Assembly (NCBI GenBank): GCA_910584865.1
Contig: CAJUCE010000021.1
Coordinates: 24,484-88,483, forward strand
Direction: 5' to 3'
Source of the DNA: an uncultured Acetatifactor sp.
GTDB taxonomy: Bacteria > Bacillota > Clostridia > Lachnospirales > Lachnospiraceae
DNA: 64,000 bases
The position numbers and the translations under genes are program-made. This document shows, one piece after another, positions 35,693 through 44,533 of the stretch; the first letter of the stretch is position 1; every line of letters begins with the position of its first letter. Under the pieces are notes generated by a model. It searched no databases. It was not told the origin of the DNA and saw nothing but the letters and a program-made list of their open reading frames with translations.

Positions 35693-35752
35693 CGCGTTAA
35701 GAAACCGCATTAGTATATTCTACAATTATAGTCCTTTTCGGGATAGTTGAGG

Positions 35753-35791
35753 CGAAGCCCCGAAATTATTGGGAATATTCCCGGGGCTTCG
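35753..35791. repeat. Inverted repeat with nested palindrome
   Basis: CGAAGCCCC (35753-35761) and GGGGCTTCG (35783-35791) enclose GGGAATATTCCC. No T run follows on either strand, so it is not an obvious terminator. Confidence 0.7.
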
Positions 35792-35850
35792 AAATGAAGG
35801 GGGAGCGTCTGGCGGCCCGTTAGCGAACGAGGCAGCCTCAATACGGAATG

Positions 35851-36213
35851 TCAGGATTGCTGTTTAGGATTCGGCAGCTTTTCCAGAAGGCGGAATCCAT
35901 AGGCAAGAAAGCGTTTGTCCTTTTCGGTCAAATGCTCCAGAAGACATAAAAACTGGCTGAGCGTATATTGCCCATAGATTGTTTTGTGCTGCAGCTCGGT
36001 GGGATAAGGATAAAAGGTGCGGCCCAGAAGATAATCCACTGAAACCTCATAAAAATCTGCCAGCAGTACCAGTATATCCAGTCCCGGGGCATATACGGCA
36101 TTTTCATAGTTAGAGACAGTGCTCGGGGAACAGTGTAGAAAACGGGCAAGCTCTTTCTGCGAGATACCTTTCTGGGAGCGTAGCCATCTTAGTTTTTTGG
36201 AAAGTTCATTCAT
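35851..36213 (-). CDS. XRE-family transcriptional regulator
   Basis: 120 residues; AAAGGAGG six bases before the ATG at 36213 fixes the start. An N-terminal Cro/C1 helix-turn-helix (about 5-60; ISQKELARFLHCSPSTVSNYE) is followed by a helical C-terminal part without a known ligand domain. It is divergent from the membrane-protein gene at 36376, which it may control. Confidence 0.88.
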   Translation of the reverse strand: MNELSKKLRWLRSQKGISQKELARFLHCSPSTVSNYENAVYAPGLDILVLLADFYEVSVDYLLGRTFYPYPTELQHKTIYGQYTLSQFLCLLEHLTEKDKRFLAYGFRLLEKLPNPKQQS

Positions 36214-36224
36214 AAAAATCCTCC

Positions 36225-36252
36225 TTTGTAAATTTAGAACTTTGGTTACAAA
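36225..36252. promoter_or_regulatory. Candidate operator of the XRE regulator
   Basis: Inverted repeat TTTGTAA (36225-36231) / TTACAAA (36246-36252) directly upstream of the regulator's ribosome site, suitable for autoregulation. Confidence 0.4.
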
Positions 36253-36301
36253 AATACCGTACAACAGGATACGCAAAAGGAAAAGATCAGGATGGAATCA
36301 G

Positions 36302-36330
36302 TTGAAATTTTTCGGCCGTTTTTATATAAT
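36302..36330 (+). promoter_or_regulatory. Promoter of the membrane-protein gene
   Basis: -35 TTGAAA (36302-36307), 17-base spacer, -10 TATAAT (36325-36330). AAGGAGA precedes the ATG at 36376. Confidence 0.7.
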
Positions 36331-36375
36331 AAAGTTTGTGAGAAAAAGATATTATCATAATATAAGGAGAAAGAT

Positions 36376-37797
36376 ATGAAAAAGCTGTTAAATATTCTGA
36401 TAACATTATGCTTGATAGCAAGTGTTGTCGGATGCTGGATGATTGCCGGAGATTCTTTCAGGAAGGTACTGGACGGGGCCGAGGTACTCGCAGAGGGGGA
36501 GAGTTTTGCCCAGGCAGAAGGTAAATACATATCGTATGAGGCGGCATATCCGGTTGGCTCGTACATTGAGGAGTATTATTCGGGGGATCCGGATCGAGTG
36601 CGGACAATCGGATATGCAGTATATGATGAAGATCGGCAGGCATTCCTTTATATTGTAGTTTCGGACAGAGAGAATGCGGGGCTGAAAGACCTTATGTGGA
36701 ATCTGCATCTGGCAGTGGAACTGAGAGCGGGAAAGGATATGGCTCCTTTTACTGCGCAGGGTACTGTGGAACCTATGGGGGAGGAAATGCTGGAACATGT
36801 TTTTTCTGCATTGGGGGAAAGTGAAGTAATCGGACTGTACCGTGATTTCCAGGAGGATGCGGTGTACAGGGAGGCTTATTTCGGGGATGAACACGGTCAG
36901 GTTATGGAAGAGATGTGCCGGGCATTGGACCAGAATGCGTTGCAGGAAGACTGGTATTATCTGAAAACCGGTGTGGTGAACGGTCTGGAAATGGCGGATA
37001 TATGGATCTGTATATTAGCGGCAGGCTTAAGCCTTCTGTTGGCGGTTGTTCGGGTGGCAGGTCTTTTTACAGGCGGCAGGAAGCCGGCAGGAGAGCGCGC
37101 TTTACCGGTATCAGGCAGGATGGGAGAATTTTATGCCGTACAGAGAGAATGGGTGGAGGAATGGTGTGAGTACAGCCTGAACAGAGCGCGCCGTTTGGCC
37201 TATCTGTCAGTGGTATGCAGTATAGTGATATTGGCAGTCATCGGGTATTTTGTAAAAGTACCTACACAGAGAATTGTTTCATTTTATATACCGTTGGGGC
37301 TGTTGTTGGGAGAAATCATCGGTCTGATGTTCTGGCTGGGGCAGAAAGGTCAGTCCAAACCGGATAAGATCCTGAAAAAATTCTCGAAGAAAATCGTGAA
37401 GAAATTCCCGTCTTCCGCCGGGCAGGAGGCATTTGCAGAGGACATTTTGCAGGCCGGGAAGGAATGGACATTTCGGGAGAAGAAAAAGGATTCCATGCTT
37501 CAGGGTGTGGTGGGAAGCCGGTATTGGATCTGTCTGAAATGGAATGGGCTGGTAACAATCGTGGATGCGGAAAGAGTGGGGAAAATCGAAACTGCTACCA
37601 TATCAGGCCAGGTACGCAGCGGCAGGGTACGTGTCAGTTATGTGTCCTATGTGGTTCGAATTTTTTACCGAAACGCCGCGCCGCAGAAGAACTGCGACGA
37701 AGTATTCAGTTTTGAGAAGAGTGATACTATGAGTCGCTTTATGGCATTAGTCAGAAAGAGGGACAGCGGCAACATCCAAATCATGGCAGAATCGTAA
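36376..37797 (+). CDS. Membrane protein of unknown function
   Basis: 473 residues. An N-terminal membrane segment (about 4-24) leads to an extracytoplasmic acidic domain (about 30-205). Three further helices (about 208-230, 270-288, 293-318) and a basic cytoplasmic domain (about 325-473) with many Lys and a beta-rich end follow. The layout of an outside domain linked to an inside domain suggests a sensor or envelope-maintenance protein, but I do not recognise the family. It is followed after 27 bases by the histidine phosphatase gene, probably one transcript. Confidence 0.75.
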   Translation: MKKLLNILITLCLIASVVGCWMIAGDSFRKVLDGAEVLAEGESFAQAEGKYISYEAAYPVGSYIEEYYSGDPDRVRTIGYAVYDEDRQAFLYIVVSDRENAGLKDLMWNLHLAVELRAGKDMAPFTAQGTVEPMGEEMLEHVFSALGESEVIGLYRDFQEDAVYREAYFGDEHGQVMEEMCRALDQNALQEDWYYLKTGVVNGLEMADIWICILAAGLSLLLAVVRVAGLFTGGRKPAGERALPVSGRMGEFYAVQREWVEEWCEYSLNRARRLAYLSVVCSIVILAVIGYFVKVPTQRIVSFYIPLGLLLGEIIGLMFWLGQKGQSKPDKILKKFSKKIVKKFPSSAGQEAFAEDILQAGKEWTFREKKKDSMLQGVVGSRYWICLKWNGLVTIVDAERVGKIETATISGQVRSGRVRVSYVSYVVRIFYRNAAPQKNCDEVFSFEKSDTMSRFMALVRKRDSGNIQIMAES

Positions 37798-37824
37798 AAA
37801 TAACAGGAAGAAGCGGATAAAAAG

Positions 37825-38454
37825 ATGAAAATATATTTATTCAGACATGGTGAGACAGGGTGGAATAAAGGGCATCGCCTACAGGGCAGGAGCGATATTC
37901 CGCTGAATGAATTCGGCAGGGAGCTGGCGAGGATAACCGCGAAAGCTTTGGAAGAGGTTGCATTTGACAGAGCATTCAGTTCTCCTCTGGAGCGGGCGCT
38001 GGAAACAGCGCAAATCATTATCGGGACAAGGGACATTCCGGTGCAGACAGACGAGAGGCTGGTGGAAATGAATTTTGGCAGTTACGAGGGGAGCAGTTAT
38101 GATCTTCCGAAAAAAGATCTGTCCCATCCGCTTCACGATTTTTTTCGGAAGCCGGAAAGTTATGTGCCCCCTGAAGGAGCAGAGTCCTTTCAGGAAGTCA
38201 TGGAACGGGCGGCCTCATTTCTGCAGGAAAAGATTCTTCCGCTGGAAGGTAGCTGCGGGAATGTATTGATCGCAGCGCATGGTGCGTTTAACCGATGCCT
38301 GCTGGGGACGATTTCACAGTATCCGATGGACACGTTTTGGGAGATAAGCCTGCCCAATTGTGCAGCGTGCATACTTTCTCTGGAAAAAGGGAAGTTCCGT
38401 ATTGAGGAAGTAGGGAAGGTGTACTATGGGGAGCCGGTAAACGGCAGGCCCTGA
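37825..38454 (+). CDS. Histidine phosphatase family protein (phosphoglycerate-mutase-like)
   Basis: 209 residues. The catalytic RHGETGWN is at residues 7-14 and a second His lies in AAHGAF (about 153). SSPLERALETA is the usual substrate-pocket region. Relatives include cobalamin-pathway alpha-ribazole phosphatase, PhoE-like broad phosphatases and GpmB. No cobalamin genes are near, so the substrate is unassigned. The protein is cytoplasmic. Confidence 0.88.
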   Translation: MKIYLFRHGETGWNKGHRLQGRSDIPLNEFGRELARITAKALEEVAFDRAFSSPLERALETAQIIIGTRDIPVQTDERLVEMNFGSYEGSSYDLPKKDLSHPLHDFFRKPESYVPPEGAESFQEVMERAASFLQEKILPLEGSCGNVLIAAHGAFNRCLLGTISQYPMDTFWEISLPNCAACILSLEKGKFRIEEVGKVYYGEPVNGRP

Positions 38455-38517
38455 CAGGTGTATGGGTGGGAATTTCGAGAAGGTTTTTACTGTTTCAAAT
38501 TAAGGTCGTACAGGCTA

Positions 38518-38546
38518 TTTACAAAGAACAAATGTTCTGGTATCAT
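38518..38546 (+). promoter_or_regulatory. dinB promoter containing a LexA box
   Basis: -35 TTTACA (38518-38523), 17-base spacer, -10 TATCAT (38541-38546). The palindrome AGAACAAATGTTCT (38525-38538) fills the spacer and fits the Firmicute SOS box core GAACRNRYGTTY, so LexA would block polymerase directly. Confidence 0.8.
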
Positions 38547-38601
38547 GTTATGTATCAGCATGAGGGCGGATGCCTTGGGAAGATGGCGGAACAGGAGGCA
38601 T

Positions 38602-39804
38602 ATGAGCGACAGGGTTATATTTCATATCGATGTGAACAGTGCGTTTCTATCGTGGGAGGCAGTGTACCGGCTGCGCTGTCTGGGGGAAAAGTTGGATCTT
38701 CGAACGATTCCCTCAGCAGTGGGCGGGGATATTGCTCAGCGTCACGGGGTCATTCTGGCCAAATCTATTCCGGCGAAAAAGTATGATGTGCGCACCGGAG
38801 AGCCTATTGTGGATGCTCTGCGGAAGTGCCCAAATCTGTCTCTGGTTAAGCCCAATCGGCAATTATATGAGGAATATTCCAGGGCATTTATGGAGATTCT
38901 GCAGAAATATTCCGATACTGTGGAGCAGTACAGCATCGATGAGGCATTTGCGGATATGACCGGAACCAGGCTCCTGTTCGGGGAGCCGCTGGAAGCTGCC
39001 CATAAGCTGAAGGCGGAGATACGTGATACGCTGGGGTTTACGGTGAATATAGGGATTTCCAGCAATAAGCTGCTGGCGAAGATGGCGGGGGAATTTGAGA
39101 AGCCGGACAAGGTACATACGCTGTTTCCGGATGAAATCAGGGAGAAGATGTGGCCGCTGCCGGTAAGGGAGCTGTTTCTGGTGGGAAGAGCGTCGGAGGA
39201 GAAGCTGAAGCAGATGGGAATCAATACCATCGGAGATTTGGCCCGGAGCGATCCGGGAGTCTTGAAGGCGCATTTGAAGAAGCATGGAGAGGCTCTCTGG
39301 AACTATGCCAACGGCAGAGATTCCTCGCCGGTAGAATCGGAGGCACAGGATAATAAATGCTATGGGAATTCTGTGACTCTTGCTTATGATGTGACAGATA
39401 GAGAAGAGGCCAAAAGGGTTCTGCTCTCCCTGTCTGAATCCGTGGGCAGGCGTCTGCGGATGGACGGAGTATGGATAGAGATGGTATCCGTGACCATTCG
39501 TTTCTTTGATCTGACCAGGAGCTCTCATCAGTGTGTATTGGAGCATGCCACTAATATTACAGATGAGATCTACAGGGCTGCAGGCAGGCTTTTCGATGAA
39601 TTGTGGGACGGTACACCCATCCGGCTCCTGGGCGTACAGACCGGCAAGGTGACGAAAAACGGGGACAACCGGCAGCTGTCCCTGTTTGACGATATGGATT
39701 ATGAGAGGCAGGAGAGACTGGACAGGGCTATGGACAGCATCCGGGAGCGGTTCGGAACAGGGGCGGTACAGCGGGCGTCCTTTTTAAAAGCTCCCGGAAT
39801 TTAA
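38602..39804 (+). CDS. dinB: DNA polymerase IV (Y-family, translesion)
   Basis: 400 residues; ATG 38602 follows ACAGGAGG and gives the family start VIFHIDVNSAFLSWEAV with the first metal-binding Asp. SIDEAFADMT supplies the catalytic Asp-Glu pair, and the helix-hairpin-helix and little-finger regions follow. An upstream in-frame extension runs through the promoter and is not translated. Expected to be induced by DNA damage through the LexA box. Confidence 0.95.
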   Translation: MSDRVIFHIDVNSAFLSWEAVYRLRCLGEKLDLRTIPSAVGGDIAQRHGVILAKSIPAKKYDVRTGEPIVDALRKCPNLSLVKPNRQLYEEYSRAFMEILQKYSDTVEQYSIDEAFADMTGTRLLFGEPLEAAHKLKAEIRDTLGFTVNIGISSNKLLAKMAGEFEKPDKVHTLFPDEIREKMWPLPVRELFLVGRASEEKLKQMGINTIGDLARSDPGVLKAHLKKHGEALWNYANGRDSSPVESEAQDNKCYGNSVTLAYDVTDREEAKRVLLSLSESVGRRLRMDGVWIEMVSVTIRFFDLTRSSHQCVLEHATNITDEIYRAAGRLFDELWDGTPIRLLGVQTGKVTKNGDNRQLSLFDDMDYERQERLDRAMDSIRERFGTGAVQRASFLKAPGI

Positions 39805-39838
39805 GCTTATGGGGACAATGGGTCAATGGAGAGACCTG

Positions 39839-41794
39839 TCAGCCTTTTGATAATTTCCGGACTATTTTCCGGGCCATTTTTATAATTAAGAGAATGAGTA
39901 AAAGGAGCAATATGATTGCTGCCAGTAAGACGCCTCCAATGATAAATGTGAAACGGTTGGGATTTTTTACCAGGTCTCCCAGTTTTTTACTTTCCTCTAC
40001 GACTTTCCGTCCCTGGGCTGCGGCATAGGAGGACGGTATATTGGAGATCCCGTCCCCATCCGTATCCTCCAATGCGTCCAGGTAACCGGCAATTGCAGCC
40101 CAGGCTTTGATTTCTCTGCCGTCTTCGGTGATGATGGCATCTTCAATATTTTCGATGGGCGTACCGTCTTCAAATTTGGGCTGGACGGACAGGATCCCAT
40201 AAGAGACATCAGTCACGGCGCCCAGCATCTGCCCGCTGTAAAGATCGCACACAATGCGGTAAAGGCGGTCATCCTCTATTTCTGTACGATCCCCGTTTTC
40301 ATCTGTCAGATAGCAGTCAGTCACTTTGTTCAGAATCAACCGGTGCGGATTGAAGGTAAAATTGCAACCGCTTAAGTAGAGCCGGGCAGAGGGCATGAAG
40401 TCCGACACAGAGGCATCGATTTCGGCGCCGGTTTTCAGCTCGGCTCCCGTGAGATAGATACTGATCAGGGGATAACCCGGGATGCCGTCAGCCCCGATTC
40501 CTAAGGAATAGGCGTTGAAGACATCTTCCACAGTGATCTCTCCTGTGGCAAAGGTATCACGGACACAGCCGGAGGGGACGATAGCCACATCAACAGGGTG
40601 GGAATCCGACGTTTCCGCATGGTTCACCGTATAGGCAAAGGCATCGGCCAGAAGGCTGCCCAGATTGTGTTCGGTGTGCGTATCGTATAAATCGTCGGAA
40701 GTAGAGAAATCTACGGTATTTTGGGCCAATACCTGGTCTGCCGTGTAGCCGAACCCGGACAGATAGGTCAGGTTTACTTTTTCCATCAGGCTGTCTATTT
40801 TCTCCTGAGCGGCTTCGTCGGAAGGGAGCTCTTCCGTGATGGGAATCAGTTCATAAGAATCCATTTCCCAGCGCCCTTCCCGATTCTGCGACATGGACAG
40901 GCTGCCCAGATTTCGGGCGTAAGAGCCGCAGGATACGATGTAGGTATTGCCCTGGAGGATGGGCTGAGACAAGGTGGTATGGGTGTGGCCGCTGATGATC
41001 AGGTCTATCTCAGGGACAGCCTTGGCCAGCTGTTCATCCTCTGATTTACTTTCGTCTTCGCTGGTTCCGCTGTGGGAGACACAGACGATCATATCTACAG
41101 TTTCCTTTTCCCGAATCTCTTTTACAGTCTCGGCAGCAGCTTCCGATATATCCCGGAATTTCAGCACGCAGGTAGGGGCGCAGGCCAGGGAATCCTCGCC
41201 GAATACCCCAAGTACGGCGATGCGGACGTCTCCTTTTGTCAAAACGGTATAATCCTGCATTCCATAAGAGGTAAAAGCATCCTTCAATAGCTGCTGGTCA
41301 GGGGTAAGGCCATCCGCCTCCATACTTTCCCAGTCGATATTACACAATACCATGGCGGGCACAGGCTCCTTGCTTGCGACGGCAGCGTTCAACGCGCCGG
41401 CCAGTCCGGCAGAACGATAGTCAAATTCATGATTGCCCAGCGTGGTGACATCACATCCTAGGGCGCCCAGCATCCGAAGCTCCGGGGCATCTGTGTGAAA
41501 GATGGTCTGCACTAATGTGCCCATGGAAAAGTCTCCCGCGTCCAGGATCAGTGCGTCGGGATTTTCTCCTTTGATCCGGTTGATCAGAGTCTGCATTTTG
41601 GCAAATCCGCCCAATGTAACATCCTGCCCGTCTTCCACCGTGAGAAAACTGTTCAGATGAGAGTGGGTGTCATGCAGAAAGAGAACGTCCATCTGTTTTC
41701 TGTCGTTTTCGGAGGCTGCCTCAGGATGGAGCGAAGGGCAGAACAAAAGCGTCAGCAGCAGACAGAGGAGAAATTGAGAGAATCTTTTTTTCAT
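39839..41794 (-). CDS. Membrane-anchored 5'-nucleotidase/2',3'-cyclic phosphodiesterase-type metallophosphatase
   Basis: 651 residues from ATG 41794 (AAAGGAA upstream). Signal peptide (about 1-28); calcineurin-like metallophosphatase domain with HDTHSHL, LGNHEFD and SGHTHTTL metal-binding motifs; a 5'-nucleotidase C-terminal domain (about 340-560); a C-terminal hydrophobic helix (about 620-643) and basic tail. It acts outside the cell on nucleotides, probably to salvage phosphate or nucleosides, or to alter host purine signals. It is convergent with dinB. Confidence 0.9.
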   Translation of the reverse strand: MKKRFSQFLLCLLLTLLFCPSLHPEAASENDRKQMDVLFLHDTHSHLNSFLTVEDGQDVTLGGFAKMQTLINRIKGENPDALILDAGDFSMGTLVQTIFHTDAPELRMLGALGCDVTTLGNHEFDYRSAGLAGALNAAVASKEPVPAMVLCNIDWESMEADGLTPDQQLLKDAFTSYGMQDYTVLTKGDVRIAVLGVFGEDSLACAPTCVLKFRDISEAAAETVKEIREKETVDMIVCVSHSGTSEDESKSEDEQLAKAVPEIDLIISGHTHTTLSQPILQGNTYIVSCGSYARNLGSLSMSQNREGRWEMDSYELIPITEELPSDEAAQEKIDSLMEKVNLTYLSGFGYTADQVLAQNTVDFSTSDDLYDTHTEHNLGSLLADAFAYTVNHAETSDSHPVDVAIVPSGCVRDTFATGEITVEDVFNAYSLGIGADGIPGYPLISIYLTGAELKTGAEIDASVSDFMPSARLYLSGCNFTFNPHRLILNKVTDCYLTDENGDRTEIEDDRLYRIVCDLYSGQMLGAVTDVSYGILSVQPKFEDGTPIENIEDAIITEDGREIKAWAAIAGYLDALEDTDGDGISNIPSSYAAAQGRKVVEESKKLGDLVKNPNRFTFIIGGVLLAAIILLLLLILLIIKMARKIVRKLSKG

Positions 41795-41831
41795 AAAAAA
41801 CAGTTCCTTTCTGTAAAATCGATCTACTTCT

Positions 41832-41860
41832 TTTATACTGGACATTCCGGGGAAAGTCAA
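41832..41860 (-). promoter_or_regulatory. Promoter of the nucleotidase gene
   Basis: Minus strand: -35 TTGACT (41855-41860), 17-base spacer, -10 TATAAA (41832-41837). Confidence 0.75.
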
Positions 41861-41943
41861 GCCTTGGACGGTCTTTTTTCCGACAGAGGTTTCCTATAAA
41901 ATGAGAGGGATACGGTAATTTCTTATACGAAGGAGGAAGCCTT

Positions 41944-42594
41944 ATGACAGAGATGACAAATGAAACCATCATGAGGAGTAGCGAAGAGGGAAGAGTATAC
42001 GGTTATATCCGGGTATCCACAAAGGAACAGAACGAAGACCGGCAATGGATCGCAATGAGAGAATGCGGGATTCCGGAGGGAAATGTGTACTCGGACAGGC
42101 AGTCAGGAAAGGACTTTGACCGTCCCGGTTATAAACAGGTGATCAGTAAACTGCAAAAAGGTGACACATTTGTCATTAAAAGTCTGGACAGGCTTGGGCG
42201 CAATTTTGATGAAATTTTAGAACAATGGCGTTTGATTACCGTGGAGAAGCAGGTGGGAATTATCATTTTGGATATCCCCCTTTTTGGGGACTTAAGTAAA
42301 GATTTGATGGGGCGTGTGGTTGCACAGCTTATGTTGACGCTAATGTCATATATGGCGGAGACGGAGCGTACCAATATCCGCCAGCGTCAGGAAGAGGGGA
42401 TACGTGCTGCGAAGGAAAGAGGAGTGAAGTTTGGACGGAAACCCAAGGAGGCGGGGCCGGAGTTTGAGGAGGTTTATGTGCAATGGGCGGAGGGCGGATG
42501 CTCGGCCCGCGCTGCGGGCAGGAGACTTGGGATCAGCAGCCATACTTTTATGAAGTGGGTAAATGAGAGGCGGGGTGGGGATTTGGCGGGGTAG
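41944..42594 (+). CDS. Serine recombinase (resolvase family), module 1
   Basis: 216 residues, strong AAGGAGG before the ATG. The resolvase domain has catalytic Ser in YIRVST (about residue 25) and intact active-site arginines in SLDRLGRN (Arg83, Arg86). A C-terminal helix-turn-helix ends the protein (SARAAGRRLGISSHTFMKWV). It should be able to cut and rejoin DNA at a short crossover site. It leads the polysaccharide locus and is paired with the NusG-like gene at 43709, though decayed transposon DNA now separates them. Confidence 0.9.
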   Translation: MTEMTNETIMRSSEEGRVYGYIRVSTKEQNEDRQWIAMRECGIPEGNVYSDRQSGKDFDRPGYKQVISKLQKGDTFVIKSLDRLGRNFDEILEQWRLITVEKQVGIIILDIPLFGDLSKDLMGRVVAQLMLTLMSYMAETERTNIRQRQEEGIRAAKERGVKFGRKPKEAGPEFEEVYVQWAEGGCSARAAGRRLGISSHTFMKWVNERRGGDLAG

Positions 42595-43092
42595 ATTGGG
42601 TGGGAACGATAAATGGGTGAAGGGATACAATTTTTTCTTTAATGTATCTTGTAAAATCTGTTCTGCCACAATCCCACGCCCAACTGCGCTTGGTGGCAGG
42701 CAGGTACGGAGATATGTTCACTGGATAGCTGTACCGCAATCTGATAAGGGCCAAAACCCTCTAACGTCATTCGGAATATCCGTAGGAGAGCCAGTCACTC
42801 AAAGGACTTGCAAAAATGCGATATGATAAAGAGCATAAGGACAGCCGAAGTACCCCGATTGAAAGGAGCGTATGCAGAGCCTTTTACAGAATGACGAGAA
42901 GATAACATGTCACTTGATGAAATTGCGGATTGCATTCCAGCATTGGCATTTGATGAATTAAAGAAGCTTGAAGCTGAGATTATGCAGTTAGCGTAATCGG
43001 CAAAACAATTTAAAAACAAAGTAGTAGCGTAAAGGCGTATGGAACAGTAAATTGTGAACCATGCGTCTTTTTTTGCGCCCAAAAGGAGCAAC
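42595..43092 (+). other. Non-coding/decayed mobile-element DNA
   Basis: No full gene. Two adjacent 29-residue ORFs occur: 42816-42905 (MRYDKEHKDSRSTPIERS...) and 42907-42996 (MSLDEIADCIPALAF...). The second reads like the C-terminal tail of a mobile-element-associated protein, and neither has a good ribosome site. With the TnpW-like gene that follows, this looks like transposon debris. Confidence 0.5.
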
Positions 43093-43293
43093 ATGAGCGA
43101 CAATATTAAAACTAACACCACAGGGCGGTTAACGCCCTGTCTGCAAAAGAAGATTGATGAGACGCCCTACTTAGTCGAGGTACATTTTTCATCTACGAGT
43201 ACCCAAAGCGTAGAGGGCAAGTTAAAGAGTGTCATTCTCCATGACTTAGGGCATGGGAAACGGGGCAGACCGAGAAAAAGTAATGAAAAATGA
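43093..43293 (+). CDS. TnpW-like small transposon protein
   Basis: 66 residues with AAGGAGC before the ATG at 43093. The start (TGRLTPCLQKKIDETPYLVEVHFS) matches transposon-encoded TnpW proteins of Lachnospiraceae. The C-terminal part (GHGKRGRPRKSNEK) looks replaced by a basic AT-hook-like tail, so the gene may be a fusion or remnant. Its function in those transposons is unknown. Confidence 0.6.
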   Translation: MSDNIKTNTTGRLTPCLQKKIDETPYLVEVHFSSTSTQSVEGKLKSVILHDLGHGKRGRPRKSNEK

Positions 43294-43637
43294 TGAATAC
43301 GTCGGTTCCTTCCATTGTTTGTTGATCTAACTGCATTCCTGAATCAAAATGCCCCGAAATACTGTATCTATCAGAGTGAGAATGCTGTCATTTCAACAAA
43401 GCATGGAAAGAATCAATACGTCTTTGACAAGTAGCAACAGGCTGTGAAAAAAAGTATGCCTTTTTGCACAGCTCTCTATTATTACAATAACGAAATGTAT
43501 TCATCGGAAAAACAAATAAACGGCACAATTTGTATATAAAAGTAACAAAAACAGACGCTTTTAAGCAAAAATTACTATAGCATACTTCATTTCCTTTTGC
43601 AATAGCCTGCGTGCAAAAAAGCATGATTTAATTCACG
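43294..43637 (+). other. Decayed coding remnants
   Basis: ATG at 43283 (MKNDEYVGSFHCLL, then stop). After a frame change come LTAFLNQNAPKYCIY and STKHGKNQYVFDK, ending at a stop near 43434. This looks like one small mobile-element gene broken by frameshift. The AT-rich stretch 43440-43637 shows nothing further. Confidence 0.45.
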
Positions 43638-43674
43638 GATAAAATTCAGAAAAGCCTGATTTTATCAGCTTTTC
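43638..43674 (+). repeat. Overlapping alternative hairpins before the first NusG-like gene
   Basis: Hairpin A pairs GATAAAAT (43638-43645) with ATTTTATC (43659-43666). Hairpin B pairs GAAAAGC+TGAT (43649-43660, one bulged C) with ATCA+GCTTTTC (43664-43674). They share bases and cannot form together. No T run follows. Confidence 0.6.
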
Positions 43675-43708
43675 CGGAGCAGGCGGCGCAGCGGCGGAGG
43701 CGGATGTG

Positions 43709-44212
43709 ATGTGGTGTGCGGTGCATGTGGGAGACGGAAATGAGCCGGGGGCGGAAGCGCTTGTGACTAAACTGCTGTCCGGAAGCCCGGAGACGAGAGT
43801 TTTTCATCTGACCAGGAGCCGGAGGAAGAAATTCGGAGGGCAATGGCAGACCGTACAGGAGAAGCTGATTCCGGGCTATGTGTTTATTGAGACGGAACAG
43901 CCGGAGGAGGTCTACAGGGCATTGAAAAAAAGTTCCGGCCACAGGCTTTTGTTCGGAGATGATGATTATGTCACCACTCTGGGAGAGCAGGAAGCCGAAT
44001 TTATGGGAAGCATCACGGACAGGGCCGGAGGAATCGGGATATCAAGGGTAAGTGTCGCAGGAAAGAACGAAGTCAGATACCTTACGGGACCGCTGATGCG
44101 GATTGGGCACCTGGTAAAGAAGGTGGATCTGCATAGGCGGATTGCGGAGGTGGAAGCTGATTTTATGGGAGAGAGACAAACCCTGTACCTTGGGATTGAG
44201 ATTGCGGAATAA
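43709..44212 (+). CDS. NusG-like transcription antiterminator, module 1
   Basis: 167 residues from ATG 43709 (GGAGG eight bases upstream; a GTG one codon earlier is possible). The N-terminal NusG domain has the usual KLIPGYVFIET (beta hairpin) and the C-terminal part looks like a KOW domain (MRIGHLVKKVDLHRR). It is a specialised NusG paralogue of the LoaP/UpxY type, which binds RNA polymerase and lets it pass terminators in long operons. The core NusG gene would be elsewhere in the chromosome. It differs clearly from the second copy at 45417, so the two are not a recent duplication. Confidence 0.82.
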   Translation: MWCAVHVGDGNEPGAEALVTKLLSGSPETRVFHLTRSRRKKFGGQWQTVQEKLIPGYVFIETEQPEEVYRALKKSSGHRLLFGDDDYVTTLGEQEAEFMGSITDRAGGIGISRVSVAGKNEVRYLTGPLMRIGHLVKKVDLHRRIAEVEADFMGERQTLYLGIEIAE

Positions 44213-44291
44213 GCCCGGGAGACGGGGGGAAACAGCAGGGCACAGATAATGCCCCGGCAAAAGCAGTGGATCCATTTTATGGCTGGCGGGA

Positions 44292-44500
44292 CGGGGGCTC
44301 AGAAGTGAGAAGAGCAGAGGCCATATCGATGGTTCAGATGCCTGCCTCGCAGGGTGTCCCGGAAGTGGGAAGGGCAGAGGCCATAGCTGATGGCTCGGAT
44401 GCCTGCTTTGCAGGGAGTCTCAGAAGTGAGAAGAGCAGAGACCATAACCGATGGCTTAGATGCCTGCCTCGCAGGGTGTTCCAAAAGCGAGAAGGGCAGA
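44292..44500. repeat. 60/61-bp imperfect tandem repeat, about 3.4 copies
   Basis: The marker GAAGTG recurs at 44302, 44362 and 44423 and as AAAGCG at 44484, so periods are 60, 61, 61. Units contain GAGAAGAGCAGAG and GATGCCTGCCTCGCAGGG. The changing period breaks any reading frame, so it is not coding. It fills most of the 321-base gap before the second recombinase gene. Confidence 0.9.
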
Positions 44501-44533
44501 GGGCAGGGGAGAGTCAGGGAGGTGGGATGAAAT

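Noticed and set aside
35568..35791. Integration site at the tRNA-Lys 3' end
   Set aside because: No integrase nearby and no repeated tRNA end was found in the window.
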